From positions 992,001-1,056,000 of the forward strand of contig NZ_CP085953.1 of NCBI RefSeq assembly GCF_020735385.1: DNA of 64,000 bases. The letters are read 5' to 3'. The DNA comes from Granulicatella elegans. Its GTDB lineage: Bacteria; Bacillota; Bacilli; Lactobacillales; Aerococcaceae. Numbering within the stretch: the stretch's first letter is position 1; each line of letters opens with the position of its first letter. This document shows, one piece after another, positions 53,958-63,378 of this stretch. A program made the translations under genes and the position numbers. A model generated the notes under the pieces. That model was not told the DNA's origin, did not search any database, and saw only the letters and a program-made list of their open reading frames with translations.

Positions 53958-56900
53958 TTGATAGATGTAAATAATTTTGAAAGTATGCAAATTGGTTTAG
54001 CGTCTCCTGATAAGATTCGTGAATGGTCAAATGGTGAAGTAACCAAACCAGAAACAATCAACTACCGTACTTTAAAACCAGAACGTGATGGTCTATACTG
54101 TGAAAAGATTTTTGGACCAACAAAAGATTTAGAATGTTCATGTGGTAAATTAAAGAAAATTAACAATAAAGGAAAAGTGTGTGATCGCTGTGGCGTTGAA
54201 GTAACTCGTTCAAAAGTTCGTCGTGAACGTATGGGACATATCGAATTAGCTGCGCCAGTATCACATGTTTGGTACTTTAAAGGTATTCCTAGCCGTATGG
54301 GACTTGTGTTAGACATGAGTCCTCGTGCTTTGGAAGAAATCATTTATTTTGCAAGCTATGTTGTTATCGATGCTGGTGACACAACATTGATGAAAAAACA
54401 ATTATTAAGTGAACGTGAATACCGTGAAAAACGTATGGAATTCGGAACTCGTTTCCACGCAGCAATGGGTGCTGAAGCAGTTCAAGAATTATTAAACAAC
54501 GTTGACTTAGAAGCTGAAATTGCAGAATTAAAAGAAGAGTTAAAAACAGCTCAAGGACAAAAACGTACTCGTGCAATTCGTCGTTTAGATATTTTAGATG
54601 CTTTCCGTGAATCAGGAAATAAACCAGGTTGGATGGTAATGGATGTTATTCCAGTTATCCCACCAGATTTACGTCCAATGGTTCAATTAGAAGGTGGACG
54701 TTTTGCAACAAGTGACTTAAATGATTTATACCGTCGTGTAATCAACCGTAATAATCGTCTAAAACGTTTATTAGAATTAAATGCTCCACGTATCATCGTT
54801 CAAAATGAAAAACGTATGTTACAAGAAGCAGTAGATGCTTTAATCGACAATGGTCGTCGTGGTCGTCCAGTAACTGGACCAGGTAACCGTCCGTTGAAAT
54901 CATTAAGTCATATGCTTAAAGGGAAACAAGGTCGTTTCCGTCAAAACTTACTTGGTAAACGTGTAGACTACTCAGGACGTTCTGTAATCGTAGTAGGACC
55001 AAACTTGAAGATGTATCAATGTGGTTTACCAAAAGAAATGGCTATTGAATTATTCAAACCATTCGTCATGAAAGAATTAGTAGAACGTGAAATTGCTGGA
55101 AATATTAAGAGTGCAAAACGTAAAATTGAACGTTTTGACGATGATATTTGGGCGGTTTTAGAAGAAGTTATTCGTGAACACCCAGTTCTATTAAATCGAG
55201 CACCTACTCTTCACAGATTAGGGATTCAAGCATTCGAACCAACTTTAGTAGAAGGTCGTGCGATTCGTCTTCACCCATTAGTGTGTGAGGCCTACAATGC
55301 CGACTTCGATGGAGACCAAATGGCGGTTCACGTGCCACTTTCACAAGAAGCTCAAGCAGAAGCTCGTTTATTAATGTTAGCGGCACAAAATATCTTAAAC
55401 CCTAAAGATGGAAAACCAGTAGTAACTCCATCTCAAGACATGGTTTTAGGAAACTATTACTTAACATTAGAACAAGAAGGTCGTGTTGGAGAAGGTATGT
55501 ACTTCAAAGACATGAACGAAGCAATGTTAGCATACCAAAATGGATATGTTCATTTACACAGCCGTATTGCAATTCATGCAAGTGCGCTTCCTCATAAACC
55601 ATTTACAGAATGGCAAAAAGAACGTATGTTAGTGACTACAGTTGGTAAATTATTATTCAATGAAATTATGCCTGACGAATTCCCTTACTTAAATGAACCA
55701 TCAATGGAAAACTTAGAAGTAGCTACTCCAGATAAATACTTCTTAGAACCAGGTTCAAATATTAAGGAAGAAATTGAAAAACGTCCAATCGTTTTACCAT
55801 TCAAGAAGAAAAACTTAGGTCAAATCATTGCGGAAGTCTTCAAACGTTTCCACATTACAGAAACATCAATGATGTTAGACCGTATGAAAGACTTAGGATA
55901 TAAATATTCAACTCGTGCTGGATTAACAGTAGGGATTGCAGATATTTCTGTTGCAGGAAATAAAAAAGAAATTCTTTCTGATGCGCATAACCAAGTTGAT
56001 GAAATTTCTAAATTATTCCGCCGTGGTTTGATTACAGATGACGAAAGATATGAACGTGTTATCGAAACATGGAATGCTGCAAAAGATGAAATCCAAAGTG
56101 CATTAACGAAAACACTTGGTTCCCGTAACCCAATCTTCATGATGAGTGACTCTGGAGCCCGTGGTAACATCTCTAACTTTACACAGTTAGCGGGGATGCG
56201 TGGATTGATGGCAGCTCCAAATGGTAAAATCATGGAATTACCAGTAACATCAAACTTCCGTGAAGGTTTAACGGTTATGGAGATGTTCTTATCAACTCAC
56301 GGTGCCCGTAAAGGGATGACGGATACAGCCTTGAAGACAGCCGACTCAGGTTACTTAACTCGTCGTTTAGTAGACGTAGCTCAAGACGTAATTATCCGTG
56401 AAACAGACTGTGGTTCTGATCGTGGTTTAACAATTTCAGCTATCCGTGAAGGAAATGAAATGATTGAAACATTAGAAGAACGTATGATTGGACGTTATGC
56501 ACAACGTTCTGTAAAAGATCCAGTAACTGGTGAAGTATTTGTTGGTCACAATGAATTAATTACAGAAGATATTGCTCGTAAAATCATTGATGCAGGTATT
56601 GAAGAAGTAACAATTCGTTCTGCATTTACATGTGATACAAAACATGGTGTATGTAAACATTGTTATGGACGTAACTTAGCAACAGGTTCAGAAGTAGAAG
56701 TTGGGGAAGCAGTTGGTACAATTGCCGCTCAATCTATCGGGGAACCTGGTACTCAGTTAACAATGCGTACTTTCCATACCGGTGGGGTAGCCGGAGACGA
56801 TATTACTCAAGGTTTACCTCGTATCCAAGAAATCTTCGAAGCTCGTAACCCTAAAGGGGGAGCAACAATTACAGAAGTAACAGGTGAAGTTGTATCGATT

Positions 56901-57620
56901 GATGAAAATGCGGGAAGCCGTACGAAAGAGATCACAATCAAAGGGGCAACAGATACACGTACGTATACTGTTCCATTTACAGCTCGCTTAAATGTTGAAG
57001 AAGGACAAACAATCCATCGTGGTGAACCGTTAACATCTGGTTCTATCGATCCAAAAGAATTATTACGTGTTCGTGATGTGTTATCAGTAGAAAACTACCT
57101 ATTACGTGAAGTACAAAAAGTATACCGTATGCAAGGGGTAGAAATCGGCGATAAACACGTTGAGGTAATGGTTCGTCAAATGTTACGTAAAGTTCGTGTA
57201 ATGGATCCAGGTTCAACTGAAATTTTACCAGGAACATTATTAGATATCGCAGACTTTACTGAACGTAACCGTTCTGCAATTATGAATGGTGAAGTTCCTG
57301 CGACTGCACGTCCAGTATTACTTGGTATTACAAAAGCTTCATTAGAAACAAACAGTTTCTTATCTGCAGCTTCATTCCAAGAAACTACTCGTGTGTTAAC
57401 AGACGCATCTATTCGTGGTAAGAAAGATCACTTACTTGGACTTAAGGAAAATGTTATCATTGGTAAGATTATTCCTGCTGGTACAGGTATGGCTCGTTAT
57501 CGTAATATGGAAACAAGCACTTCTACACCAGTTCAAACAGAAGAATTCGTTGAAGCTACTGAAGACTTAGCGGAAGGAATTGTTGCTGAAGGAACAGTGA
57601 GAGAAACGACAGAAGCTTAA
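53958..57620 (+). CDS. rpoC: RNA polymerase beta' subunit
   Basis: The 1220-residue subunit carries the active-site metal motif [12 protein letters not shown], the N-terminal zinc finger [20 protein letters not shown] and the second zinc site [13 protein letters not shown]. The start is TTG, 7 bases after GGGAGGT, as often found for rpoC. The acidic, Thr-rich C-terminal tail ends at 57620, and structured repeats follow as terminators. Confidence 0.98.
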   Translation: MIDVNNFESMQIGLASPDKIREWSNGEVTKPETINYRTLKPERDGLYCEKIFGPTKDLECSCGKLKKINNKGKVCDRCGVEVTRSKVRRERMGHIELAAPVSHVWYFKGIPSRMGLVLDMSPRALEEIIYFASYVVIDAGDTTLMKKQLLSEREYREKRMEFGTRFHAAMGAEAVQELLNNVDLEAEIAELKEELKTAQGQKRTRAIRRLDILDAFRESGNKPGWMVMDVIPVIPPDLRPMVQLEGGRFATSDLNDLYRRVINRNNRLKRLLELNAPRIIVQNEKRMLQEAVDALIDNGRRGRPVTGPGNRPLKSLSHMLKGKQGRFRQNLLGKRVDYSGRSVIVVGPNLKMYQCGLPKEMAIELFKPFVMKELVEREIAGNIKSAKRKIERFDDDIWAVLEEVIREHPVLLNRAPTLHRLGIQAFEPTLVEGRAIRLHPLVCEAYNADFDGDQMAVHVPLSQEAQAEARLLMLAAQNILNPKDGKPVVTPSQDMVLGNYYLTLEQEGRVGEGMYFKDMNEAMLAYQNGYVHLHSRIAIHASALPHKPFTEWQKERMLVTTVGKLLFNEIMPDEFPYLNEPSMENLEVATPDKYFLEPGSNIKEEIEKRPIVLPFKKKNLGQIIAEVFKRFHITETSMMLDRMKDLGYKYSTRAGLTVGIADISVAGNKKEILSDAHNQVDEISKLFRRGLITDDERYERVIETWNAAKDEIQSALTKTLGSRNPIFMMSDSGARGNISNFTQLAGMRGLMAAPNGKIMELPVTSNFREGLTVMEMFLSTHGARKGMTDTALKTADSGYLTRRLVDVAQDVIIRETDCGSDRGLTISAIREGNEMIETLEERMIGRYAQRSVKDPVTGEVFVGHNELITEDIARKIIDAGIEEVTIRSAFTCDTKHGVCKHCYGRNLATGSEVEVGEAVGTIAAQSIGEPGTQLTMRTFHTGGVAGDDITQGLPRIQEIFEARNPKGGATITEVTGEVVSIDENAGSRTKEITIKGATDTRTYTVPFTARLNVEEGQTIHRGEPLTSGSIDPKELLRVRDVLSVENYLLREVQKVYRMQGVEIGDKHVEVMVRQMLRKVRVMDPGSTEILPGTLLDIADFTERNRSAIMNGEVPATARPVLLGITKASLETNSFLSAASFQETTRVLTDASIRGKKDHLLGLKENVIIGKIIPAGTGMARYRNMETSTSTPVQTEEFVEATEDLAEGIVAEGTVRETTEA

Positions 57621-57632
57621 AAGTTAGAAATT

Positions 57633-57709
57633 GACTTTCCAAATAGTAGTAATGGACGCAAGTAGCCTCGCAAAAGCGAGTCCCCTTACTACTATGGAAA
57701 GTCTTTTCT
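57633..57709 (+). repeat. Short structured repeat / terminator after rpoC
   Basis: GACTTTCC (57633-57640) pairs with GGAAAGTC (57696-57703) and ATAGTAGTAA (57643-57652) with TTACTACTAT (57686-57695), all perfect. The core reads TGGACGCAAGTAGCC, CTCGC-AAAA-GCGAG, TCCCC in the forward orientation. T residues follow, so it also terminates rpoBC. Confidence 0.85.
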
Positions 57710-57744
57710 ATTGGACGTAAGTTTATGAGGGAACGTAAAAGATT

Positions 57745-57824
57745 AGACTTCCTAAAATAGTAGTATAGGACGCCAGCAGCCTTGCGAAGCGAGTCTCATG
57801 GGCTACTATAGGAAGTCTTTTTTT
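57745..57824 (+). repeat. Second short structured repeat after rpoC
   Basis: AGACTTCCT (57745-57753) pairs with AGGAAGTCT (57810-57818) and ATAGTAG (57757-57763) with CTACTAT (57803-57809). The core reads TATAGGACGCCAGCAGCC, TTGC-GAA-GCGAG, TCTCATGGG. It has the same orientation as the copy 35 bases upstream, and a run of T follows. The tandem pair differs in arm sequence, so this is not a simple local duplication. Confidence 0.85.
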
Positions 57825-57916
57825 GGATTTTTTAGCGAACGTTTTCAAAATATATAAAACTATGGTATAATTTTGTAGTTAAGGTATTCAAATGGTGCCT
57901 AAAAGGAGGAAGAATT

Positions 57917-58696
57917 ATGCAAAATTATTCAGAAGAAGGATTACAATATCATTTAAACATTCGTAAAGGGGATGTAGGTAAATACGTTATTTTACCAGGA
58001 GATCCTAAACGTTGTGCGAAAATTGCTGAACATTTTGAAGATGCAAAATTAGTAGCAGACAACCGTGAATATGTAACATATACAGGATACTTAGATGGAG
58101 AGAAAGTTAGTGTAACTTCAACAGGGATTGGAGGGCCATCCGCTTCTATCGCTGTTGAAGAATTAGTGAGAAGTGGTGCAGATACTTTCATTCGTGTAGG
58201 AACTTGTGGGGGAATTGATATCGATGTGAAAGGTGGCGATATTGTCATTGCTACAGGTGCAATTCGTACGGAAGGAACAACTCGTGAATATGCGCCAATC
58301 GAATTCCCAGCAGTTGCAAATTATGATGTCGTAACAGCTTTATTACAAGCAGGAAAAACATTAGGCTATACAACTCACGCAGGTGTTGTACAATGTAAAG
58401 ATTCATTTTATGGACAACATGAACCAGAAGTAATGCCAGTAAGTTATGAATTACAACAAAAATGGGAAGCTTGGAAACGTCTAGGAGTAAAAGCTTCAGA
58501 AATGGAATCAGCAGCTTTATTTGTAGTCGCAAGCCATTTAGGAGTAAGAGCTGGTTCAACATTCCTAGTAGTAGGAAACCAAGAAAGAAATGCTGCAGGG
58601 TTAGAAAATCCAATTGTTCATGATACAGAAGCGGCGATTACAGTTGCCGTACAAGCATTACGTAACTTAATTGCACAAGACCGTCAAAACGCATAA
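57917..58696 (+). CDS. udp: Uridine phosphorylase
   Basis: This enzyme cleaves uridine with phosphate to uracil and ribose 1-phosphate. The 259-residue member of the NP-1 phosphorylase family has [41 protein letters not shown] (phosphate site) and [14 protein letters not shown] (nucleoside ribose contact). The [14 protein letters not shown] insertion matches Udp rather than DeoD. deoC lies 15 bases downstream. Confidence 0.92.
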   Translation: MQNYSEEGLQYHLNIRKGDVGKYVILPGDPKRCAKIAEHFEDAKLVADNREYVTYTGYLDGEKVSVTSTGIGGPSASIAVEELVRSGADTFIRVGTCGGIDIDVKGGDIVIATGAIRTEGTTREYAPIEFPAVANYDVVTALLQAGKTLGYTTHAGVVQCKDSFYGQHEPEVMPVSYELQQKWEAWKRLGVKASEMESAALFVVASHLGVRAGSTFLVVGNQERNAAGLENPIVHDTEAAITVAVQALRNLIAQDRQNA

Positions 58697-58711
58697 GGAA
58701 AGGTGAATCAA

Positions 58712-59383
58712 ATGGAATTGAAAGAAATTTTAGCAACTGTCGATCATACCTTATTAACTCAAAATGCTACATGGGAAGAAATTCAACAAATTTTGGATGA
58801 TGCGATTGAATATGGAACTGCTTCAGCTTGTATTCCTGCTAGCTATGTAAAACAAGCAGCAGAGTATGTGAAAGGAAAATTACCGATTTGTACAGTCATT
58901 GGATTCCCTAATGGATATTCAACAACAAGCGTAAAAGTTTTCGAAACAAAAGATGCCATTGAAAATGGAGCAAGTGAAATCGATATGGTCATCAATATTA
59001 CAGATGTAAAAAATAAACGCTTCGACTTAGTAGAAGAAGAAATTCGTCAAATTCATGAAGCTTGCCAAGGAAGAATCTTGAAAGTGATTGTGGAAATTTG
59101 TTTATTAACGACAGAAGAATTGATTGAATTATGTAACGTAGTGACTCGTGCAGGGGCAGAATATATTAAGACATCTACTGGATTTTCAACAGGTGGAGCT
59201 ACATTTGAAGCTGTAGCATTAATGAAAGAACACGTAGGCCCTTCAGTGAAAATCAAAGCTGCAGGTGGAATTTCTAGCCTAGAAGATGCAGAAAAATTCA
59301 TCTCATTAGGTGCTAGCCGTCTAGGCACAAGCCGTATCGTAAAAATTATTAAAAATCAAGCAGTTGAAGAGAATAGTTATTAG
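58712..59383 (+). CDS. deoC: Deoxyribose-phosphate aldolase
   Basis: DeoC splits 2-deoxyribose 5-phosphate into glyceraldehyde 3-phosphate and acetaldehyde. The 223-residue TIM barrel has VDHTLL at the start, [26 protein letters not shown] (proton-relay lysine) and [15 protein letters not shown] with the Schiff-base lysine. ATG 58712 is preferred to GTG 58703 because GGAAAGG lies 8 bases before it. With udp it forms a nucleoside salvage unit. Confidence 0.95.
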   Translation: MELKEILATVDHTLLTQNATWEEIQQILDDAIEYGTASACIPASYVKQAAEYVKGKLPICTVIGFPNGYSTTSVKVFETKDAIENGASEIDMVINITDVKNKRFDLVEEEIRQIHEACQGRILKVIVEICLLTTEELIELCNVVTRAGAEYIKTSTGFSTGGATFEAVALMKEHVGPSVKIKAAGGISSLEDAEKFISLGASRLGTSRIVKIIKNQAVEENSY

Positions 59384-59408
59384 TAGATTCAATAAAAGAA
59401 TGTAGGTT

Positions 59409-59446
59409 AAATCCTGTGAGTAAGAGATTACTTGCAGGATTTTTTG
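59409..59446 (+). terminator. Terminator after deoC
   Basis: AAATCCTG (with AGTAA inside) pairs with CAGGATTT (with TTACT inside), followed by T. Confidence 0.88.
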
Positions 59447-59459
59447 TGTTATAAGGGTA

Positions 59460-59519
59460 TTGAAAAGGGAAAAAGAAAAGAGTAGAATAGAATAAAGTAA
59501 AAGTTTAGGCATACCTAAA
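59460..59519 (+). promoter_or_regulatory. Promoter with DtxR/MntR-type palindrome before the methyltransferase gene
   Basis: TTGAAA (59460-59465) and TAGAAT (59483-59488) are 17 bases apart. TTTAGGCATACCTAAA (59504-59519) is a palindrome apart from its two central base pairs, placed just after the predicted start site and touching the AAAGGAG ribosome binding site. It resembles the boxes of DtxR-family metal sensors (MntR, SirR, EfaR: TTTAGG...CCTAAA). Confidence 0.78.
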
Positions 59520-59533
59520 AAGGAGTTGATATA

Positions 59534-60334
59534 ATGGGAAAATTATTTCAAAATAAAGTATCTAAAACAATGCTTATGACACTACAAGCAAAAGCGTTAG
59601 AAGGAAGTCAAAAAAATCGATTATTTATTGATCAAAAAGCCGAAGAAATAATGAAGCAAGTTCCAACAATGGTAAATGTTTCTTTTTTTGATCGAACCGG
59701 GATTTGTTTAAGAACGAAATATTTTGATGATTGTTGCAAAAATTTTATTAAGAATCATGAACATCCAGTCATCATTCAATTAGGCTGTGGTTTAGATGAT
59801 AGACAAGGAAGAATTGGCGCAGAAGACATTCCATTTTTCAGTGTAGACTTTTTGGATGTTATTACATTAAGACAAGAGTTTTTTGAAGAAACAGCTACTT
59901 CACAGATGATTGCTGAATCGATATTAGAGGATAAATGGATTCAAATTGTTAAAGAACAATATCCAATAGGAGATTACTTATTCATTATTGAAGGTGTGTT
60001 GATGTATTTTAATGCAAATGATATAAAGGAATTAGCGAAAAAATTAGAAAGAGAATTTCATCAATATGAATGTTATTTTGATACGTTACAACAACAAATG
60101 ATGACTATTAAAAATAAACAAAAAGAATTTAAAGATCAGGGGGTGCGAATGCATTGGGGACTATCTTCTCAAGAAGAGTTGTATGAATTATTTGGAAAGC
60201 ATGCAAAAATAATGAAAATCGACTACACAATGGCACAATATCCAAATCGATGGAAAGTAGCACATCGTATCGTTTCATTTATCCCATTTATCCAAAAAGC
60301 CGCAATTTTAATCCAGATTGGAATTAATAGATAG
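59534..60334 (+). CDS. SAM-dependent methyltransferase of the leucine carboxyl methyltransferase-like family
   Basis: The 266-residue protein has KYFDDCCKNFI and IIQLGCGLDDRQGRI (SAM-binding glycine loop), SVDFLDVI (ribose-binding acid) and FIIEGVLMYF, which is the LCM/Tcmp-type methyltransferase fold. The substrate is unknown; related genes occur beside bacterial metal and siderophore loci. Control by a DtxR-type box points to a role in iron or manganese supply. It is transcribed alone and followed by a structured repeat. Confidence 0.83.
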   Translation: MGKLFQNKVSKTMLMTLQAKALEGSQKNRLFIDQKAEEIMKQVPTMVNVSFFDRTGICLRTKYFDDCCKNFIKNHEHPVIIQLGCGLDDRQGRIGAEDIPFFSVDFLDVITLRQEFFEETATSQMIAESILEDKWIQIVKEQYPIGDYLFIIEGVLMYFNANDIKELAKKLEREFHQYECYFDTLQQQMMTIKNKQKEFKDQGVRMHWGLSSQEELYELFGKHAKIMKIDYTMAQYPNRWKVAHRIVSFIPFIQKAAILIQIGINR

Positions 60335-60344
60335 TATGTTATAA

Positions 60345-60416
60345 GATATTTATAGTAGTAAAAGGACACCATGAGATCGTAGGTCTGCTGGCGTCCTTTT
60401 ATTATAATAAAATATC
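60345..60416 (-). repeat. Short structured repeat between the methyltransferase and the Fic gene
   Basis: The arm 60345-60367 pairs with 60393-60416 over about 23 bp with few mismatches. The inside reads ACCATGAGATC, GTAG, GTCTGCTGGC, and the arm continues GTCC; this is the core in reverse orientation with a shortened inner stem. It lies between two convergent genes. Confidence 0.78.
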
Positions 60417-60430
60417 GTTTTAAAATAATT

Positions 60431-61035
60431 TTATAGCTCATCAGCTTTATAGATTGTATATCCTTCGTAATAATAACTATAATCAATTCCTTTCATATAA
60501 AGAAGTCGATTATGAATATCATTTGTTAAGGGTTGTTTTAATAGATGCTTCATTTCGACATCTTTAATGGGGCTTCTTTCCATTGCAAGTAAATAATCTT
60601 CCTTATCTACCTTGCTCCAGTCAATGACTTGCTGTAATTTTTTCTTCAATAGTAAATCTAACCAAATTCTAGCACTTCTACCGTTACTTTCACGAAATGG
60701 ATGAGCAATATTCATCTCAATATATTTTTCAATAATTTCATCAAAGGTTGATTGGGCATTTTTTCAATATTTTTTAAAGCTTCTTCTAAATACATGACAG
60801 ATGCAAATCGAAAATGTCCTTTTGTCATATTGACTGTTCGTATTTTTCCAGCAAAATCATAGATATCTTCGAATAAATAAGCGTGAATGGCTGAAAGCAT
60901 TTTGTAAGAACCGACTTCGTATTGATCTAGCAAATGATTTTCAAATAATTCAATCGCTTTTTTCTTACTAATCTTTTCTTCAACTCTGGCAAGTTCTACA
61001 GAATCGGTCAAATGAAGTTTATTTTCTAAAACCAT
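60431..61035 (-). pseudogene. fic: Fic family AMP-transferase (class III), frameshifted
   Basis: The N-terminal part (61035 down to about 60757) has YDFAGKIRTVNMTKGHFRFAS, the Fic flap and helix region; the second frame (60431-60715) has [14 protein letters not shown] and a C-terminal SYYYEGY. Joining them needs one extra base near the GGG at 60754-60756, after which [19 protein letters not shown] reads through. The [S/T]xxxE[G/N] motif at the C-terminus is the inhibitory helix of class III Fic proteins such as Neisseria NmFic. The core motif has Ser instead of the first Gly of HPFx[D/E]GNGR. It starts 11 bases after tehB on the minus strand with AAGGAAAG. Confidence 0.8.
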
Positions 61036-61046
61036 AGATTCTTTCC

Positions 61047-61907
61047 TTACCTTTTCTTCGCTAATAATGTCGCAAATCTAAAGCGAAGACGATTGCCGTT
61101 TTCGTCTGTTTTGTGGAGTTCACCAAAGTTTTCATTATATTTTAAAATTTCCCAACCGGAATAATACTCTAGTAATTCGCCTTCTTTGAATGTAAATGGG
61201 AAATTCACGGGACAAGGGGCATCTTCAGTAGACATGGCAGCAACAATTAAATGATATCCACCAGAAGCAGTGTGAGATTGCATATTTTCAATAACATCTG
61301 GAATTACTTCTTCATGTAAAAACATGAGTACGACAGTCGAGATAATCCAATCATATTGTCCACCAGGAATATCCGCACATTCAATATCATATGGTTCAAC
61401 TTCAAGTGAAAGTTTTTCTTGAGCAGCTACTTCTTGTAATTTTTGTAAACTTGGAACATTCCAATCAAGTGAAGTAACATCATATCCTAATGAAGATAGG
61501 TATAAACTATTACGACCTTCTCCACTTCCTAAGTCTAGAACTCGTCCTTTTGGAATAAGGGGCTGAGCAGCTAATACTTCGGAGTGAGTTTTTGTATAGC
61601 CATATTTTTTTGCAAAATAATCTTCTTTTTTACAGAAAAATTCTAAATAACATTCAATATATTCGCTTGTTTTAGCAATTCGATGCCATTGTTGTGGCTC
61701 AACTAGTGGAATAGGTGTTGTAGCATTTAGCAGAACAGTATCACTAACACTTCCATCTTCGTTTAAAAATTCAAACGTAATCTCACCTTTTAAAATATGT
61801 AGTTGCGCCCAAGTTCCTACCTTTGTATGATGCATTTTTTTAAAAGGTTCAGGTAAAGTATCAACTGTCCATAGTGGCATTTTTTTATAAGAAATTAAAT
61901 CATTCAT
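61047..61907 (-). CDS. tehB: TehB-like SAM-dependent methyltransferase with N-terminal DUF1971 domain
   Basis: The 286-residue protein has an N-terminal beta-barrel DUF1971 domain (about 1-95; SYKKMPLWTVDTLPEPF, ITFEF, PQQWHRI) and a methyltransferase domain with RVLDLGSGEGRNSLYLSSLG and DWNVPSLQKL. The same two-domain form is found in tellurite-resistance TehB of Haemophilus and streptococci. The natural substrate is uncertain. ATG 61907 has GAGGTG upstream; the frame can be read from GTG 61916 inside that site. The fic gene follows in the same operon. Confidence 0.92.
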   Translation of the reverse strand: MNDLISYKKMPLWTVDTLPEPFKKMHHTKVGTWAQLHILKGEITFEFLNEDGSVSDTVLLNATTPIPLVEPQQWHRIAKTSEYIECYLEFFCKKEDYFAKKYGYTKTHSEVLAAQPLIPKGRVLDLGSGEGRNSLYLSSLGYDVTSLDWNVPSLQKLQEVAAQEKLSLEVEPYDIECADIPGGQYDWIISTVVLMFLHEEVIPDVIENMQSHTASGGYHLIVAAMSTEDAPCPVNFPFTFKEGELLEYYSGWEILKYNENFGELHKTDENGNRLRFRFATLLAKKR

Positions 61908-62004
61908 GTATATCACCTCGTAAGTTTATTGTAGAAAAAAGAGGTAAGATATGCAAGAAAAACAATATAGGTAAAACTTATAACAAGTGATAGTAATCTA
62001 GAAA

Positions 62005-62310
62005 TTGACTGTAACAAAGTTTGCTGGTATTCTAGTTTCATAGAAATAACGCACTGTGACAAGAAGAGTAAAAGTGAATCTATTTTAGAGAGTCTCGGTT
62101 TGGTGAAAAGAGATAATAGTTGAAACTTTGAAGATGGCCTTTGAGTGCTAATCGTTGAATGATGAGACGATTACGGGGCAGCCCGATATAGCTTTTCAGT
62201 TAAAAATAACTGATTGAGGTAGAATTTGTGAGAATTCTATGAATTAAGGTGGTAACACGAGAGAACTCGTCCTTTGGTTGGTGAGTAAGACCAAAGAGCG
62301 GGCTTTTTAT
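62005..62310 (+). promoter_or_regulatory. metN promoter and methionine T-box leader
   Basis: TTGACT (62005-62010) and an extended -10 TGGTATTCT (TATTCT 62028-62033) are 17 bases apart. The leader shows the specifier context GAAGATGGCCTTTGAG with ATG (methionine) at 62134-62136, the T-box AAGGTGGTAACACG (62246-62259) and a terminator hairpin (CTCGTCCTTTGGT ... GACCAAAG ... GCGGG, then T; 62266-62308). Low charging of tRNA-Met would permit expression of the methionine importer. Confidence 0.92.
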
Positions 62311-62330
62311 TTGCATGGGAGGAGAAACAA

Positions 62331-63377
62331 ATGATTGAATTAAAAAATATTGATGTAACATTTCACCAATCTGGCAAAATCGTTGAAGCAGTGAAGCAAG
62401 TAAATATTACGATTGAGGATGGCGATATTTATGGAATTATTGGTTACAGTGGTGCTGGAAAAAGTACATTAGTACGTACCATCAATTTATTACAACGTCC
62501 AACGAATGGAACAGTAACTGTTTCAGGAGTGGAGTTAACGAGTTTAAAAGAAGCTCAATTAAGAGATGCTCGTAAAAAAATCGGAATGATTTTCCAACAT
62601 TTCAATTTGATGAATACTTTATCGGTATTTGAAAATGTTGCTTTTCCATTAAAACGCTCAGGATTATCTAAAGCGGAAATTAAGGAAAAAGTTGAGTCAC
62701 TGTTACACTTAGTTGGATTGGAAGACAAAATTACAAGTTATCCAAGACAATTATCAGGAGGACAAAAACAAAGGGTTGCGATTGCTAGAGCATTAGCGAA
62801 TGATCCAGACGTTTTATTATGTGACGAAGCAACTAGTGCATTAGACCCTAAAACAACCGAATCTATTTTAGAACTTTTGAAAAAAGTAAACGAACAATTA
62901 GGGATTACAATCGTGATAATCACTCACGAAATGCAAGTTGTAAAAGAGATTTGTAATAAAGTTGCCGTAATGGAACAAGGATTAATAATTGAACAAGGAT
63001 CAGTATTAGAAATCTTTACAAATCCACAAAAAACATTAACAAAAGATTTCATTGATACAGCAACTCATATCAACAAAGGAATTGAAACAGTTCTACAACA
63101 TGAACATTTACTAAATTTAAATCCAGGAGATGTTCTTGCGAAAATTTCATTTGTAGGTGCTTCAACAGGAGAACCGCTTATTACGAAATTATCGACTCAA
63201 TTCCAAGTAGCTGCGAATATTTTATTTGCCAATGTGGAGGTTATTCAAGAGACTGCTGTTGGAACTTTACTAGTAGGATTATCTGGTGAAACTGAAAAAA
63301 TTCAACAAGCACTCGAATATATTCACCAATCAGGTGTTCAAACAGAAATTTTAGATGAACCAAAGGAGGCTGAATAA
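62331..63377 (+). CDS. metN: Methionine ABC transporter ATP-binding protein MetN
   Basis: The 348-residue ATPase of the MetNIQ importer has Walker [11 protein letters not shown]-loop IFQHFNLM, signature LSGGQKQR, Walker [13 protein letters not shown] and the H-loop THEM. The C-terminal NIL domain (about 265-345) senses intracellular methionine and inhibits transport. The T-box with a methionine specifier upstream confirms the substrate. GGGAGG precedes the ATG; metI follows at once. Confidence 0.97.
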   Translation: MIELKNIDVTFHQSGKIVEAVKQVNITIEDGDIYGIIGYSGAGKSTLVRTINLLQRPTNGTVTVSGVELTSLKEAQLRDARKKIGMIFQHFNLMNTLSVFENVAFPLKRSGLSKAEIKEKVESLLHLVGLEDKITSYPRQLSGGQKQRVAIARALANDPDVLLCDEATSALDPKTTESILELLKKVNEQLGITIVIITHEMQVVKEICNKVAVMEQGLIIEQGSVLEIFTNPQKTLTKDFIDTATHINKGIETVLQHEHLLNLNPGDVLAKISFVGASTGEPLITKLSTQFQVAANILFANVEVIQETAVGTLLVGLSGETEKIQQALEYIHQSGVQTEILDEPKEAE

Positions 63378-63378
63378 G

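Noticed and set aside
55820-56233. 137-codon minus-strand frame within rpoC
   Set aside because: It is a shadow of strongly conserved rpoC sequence.
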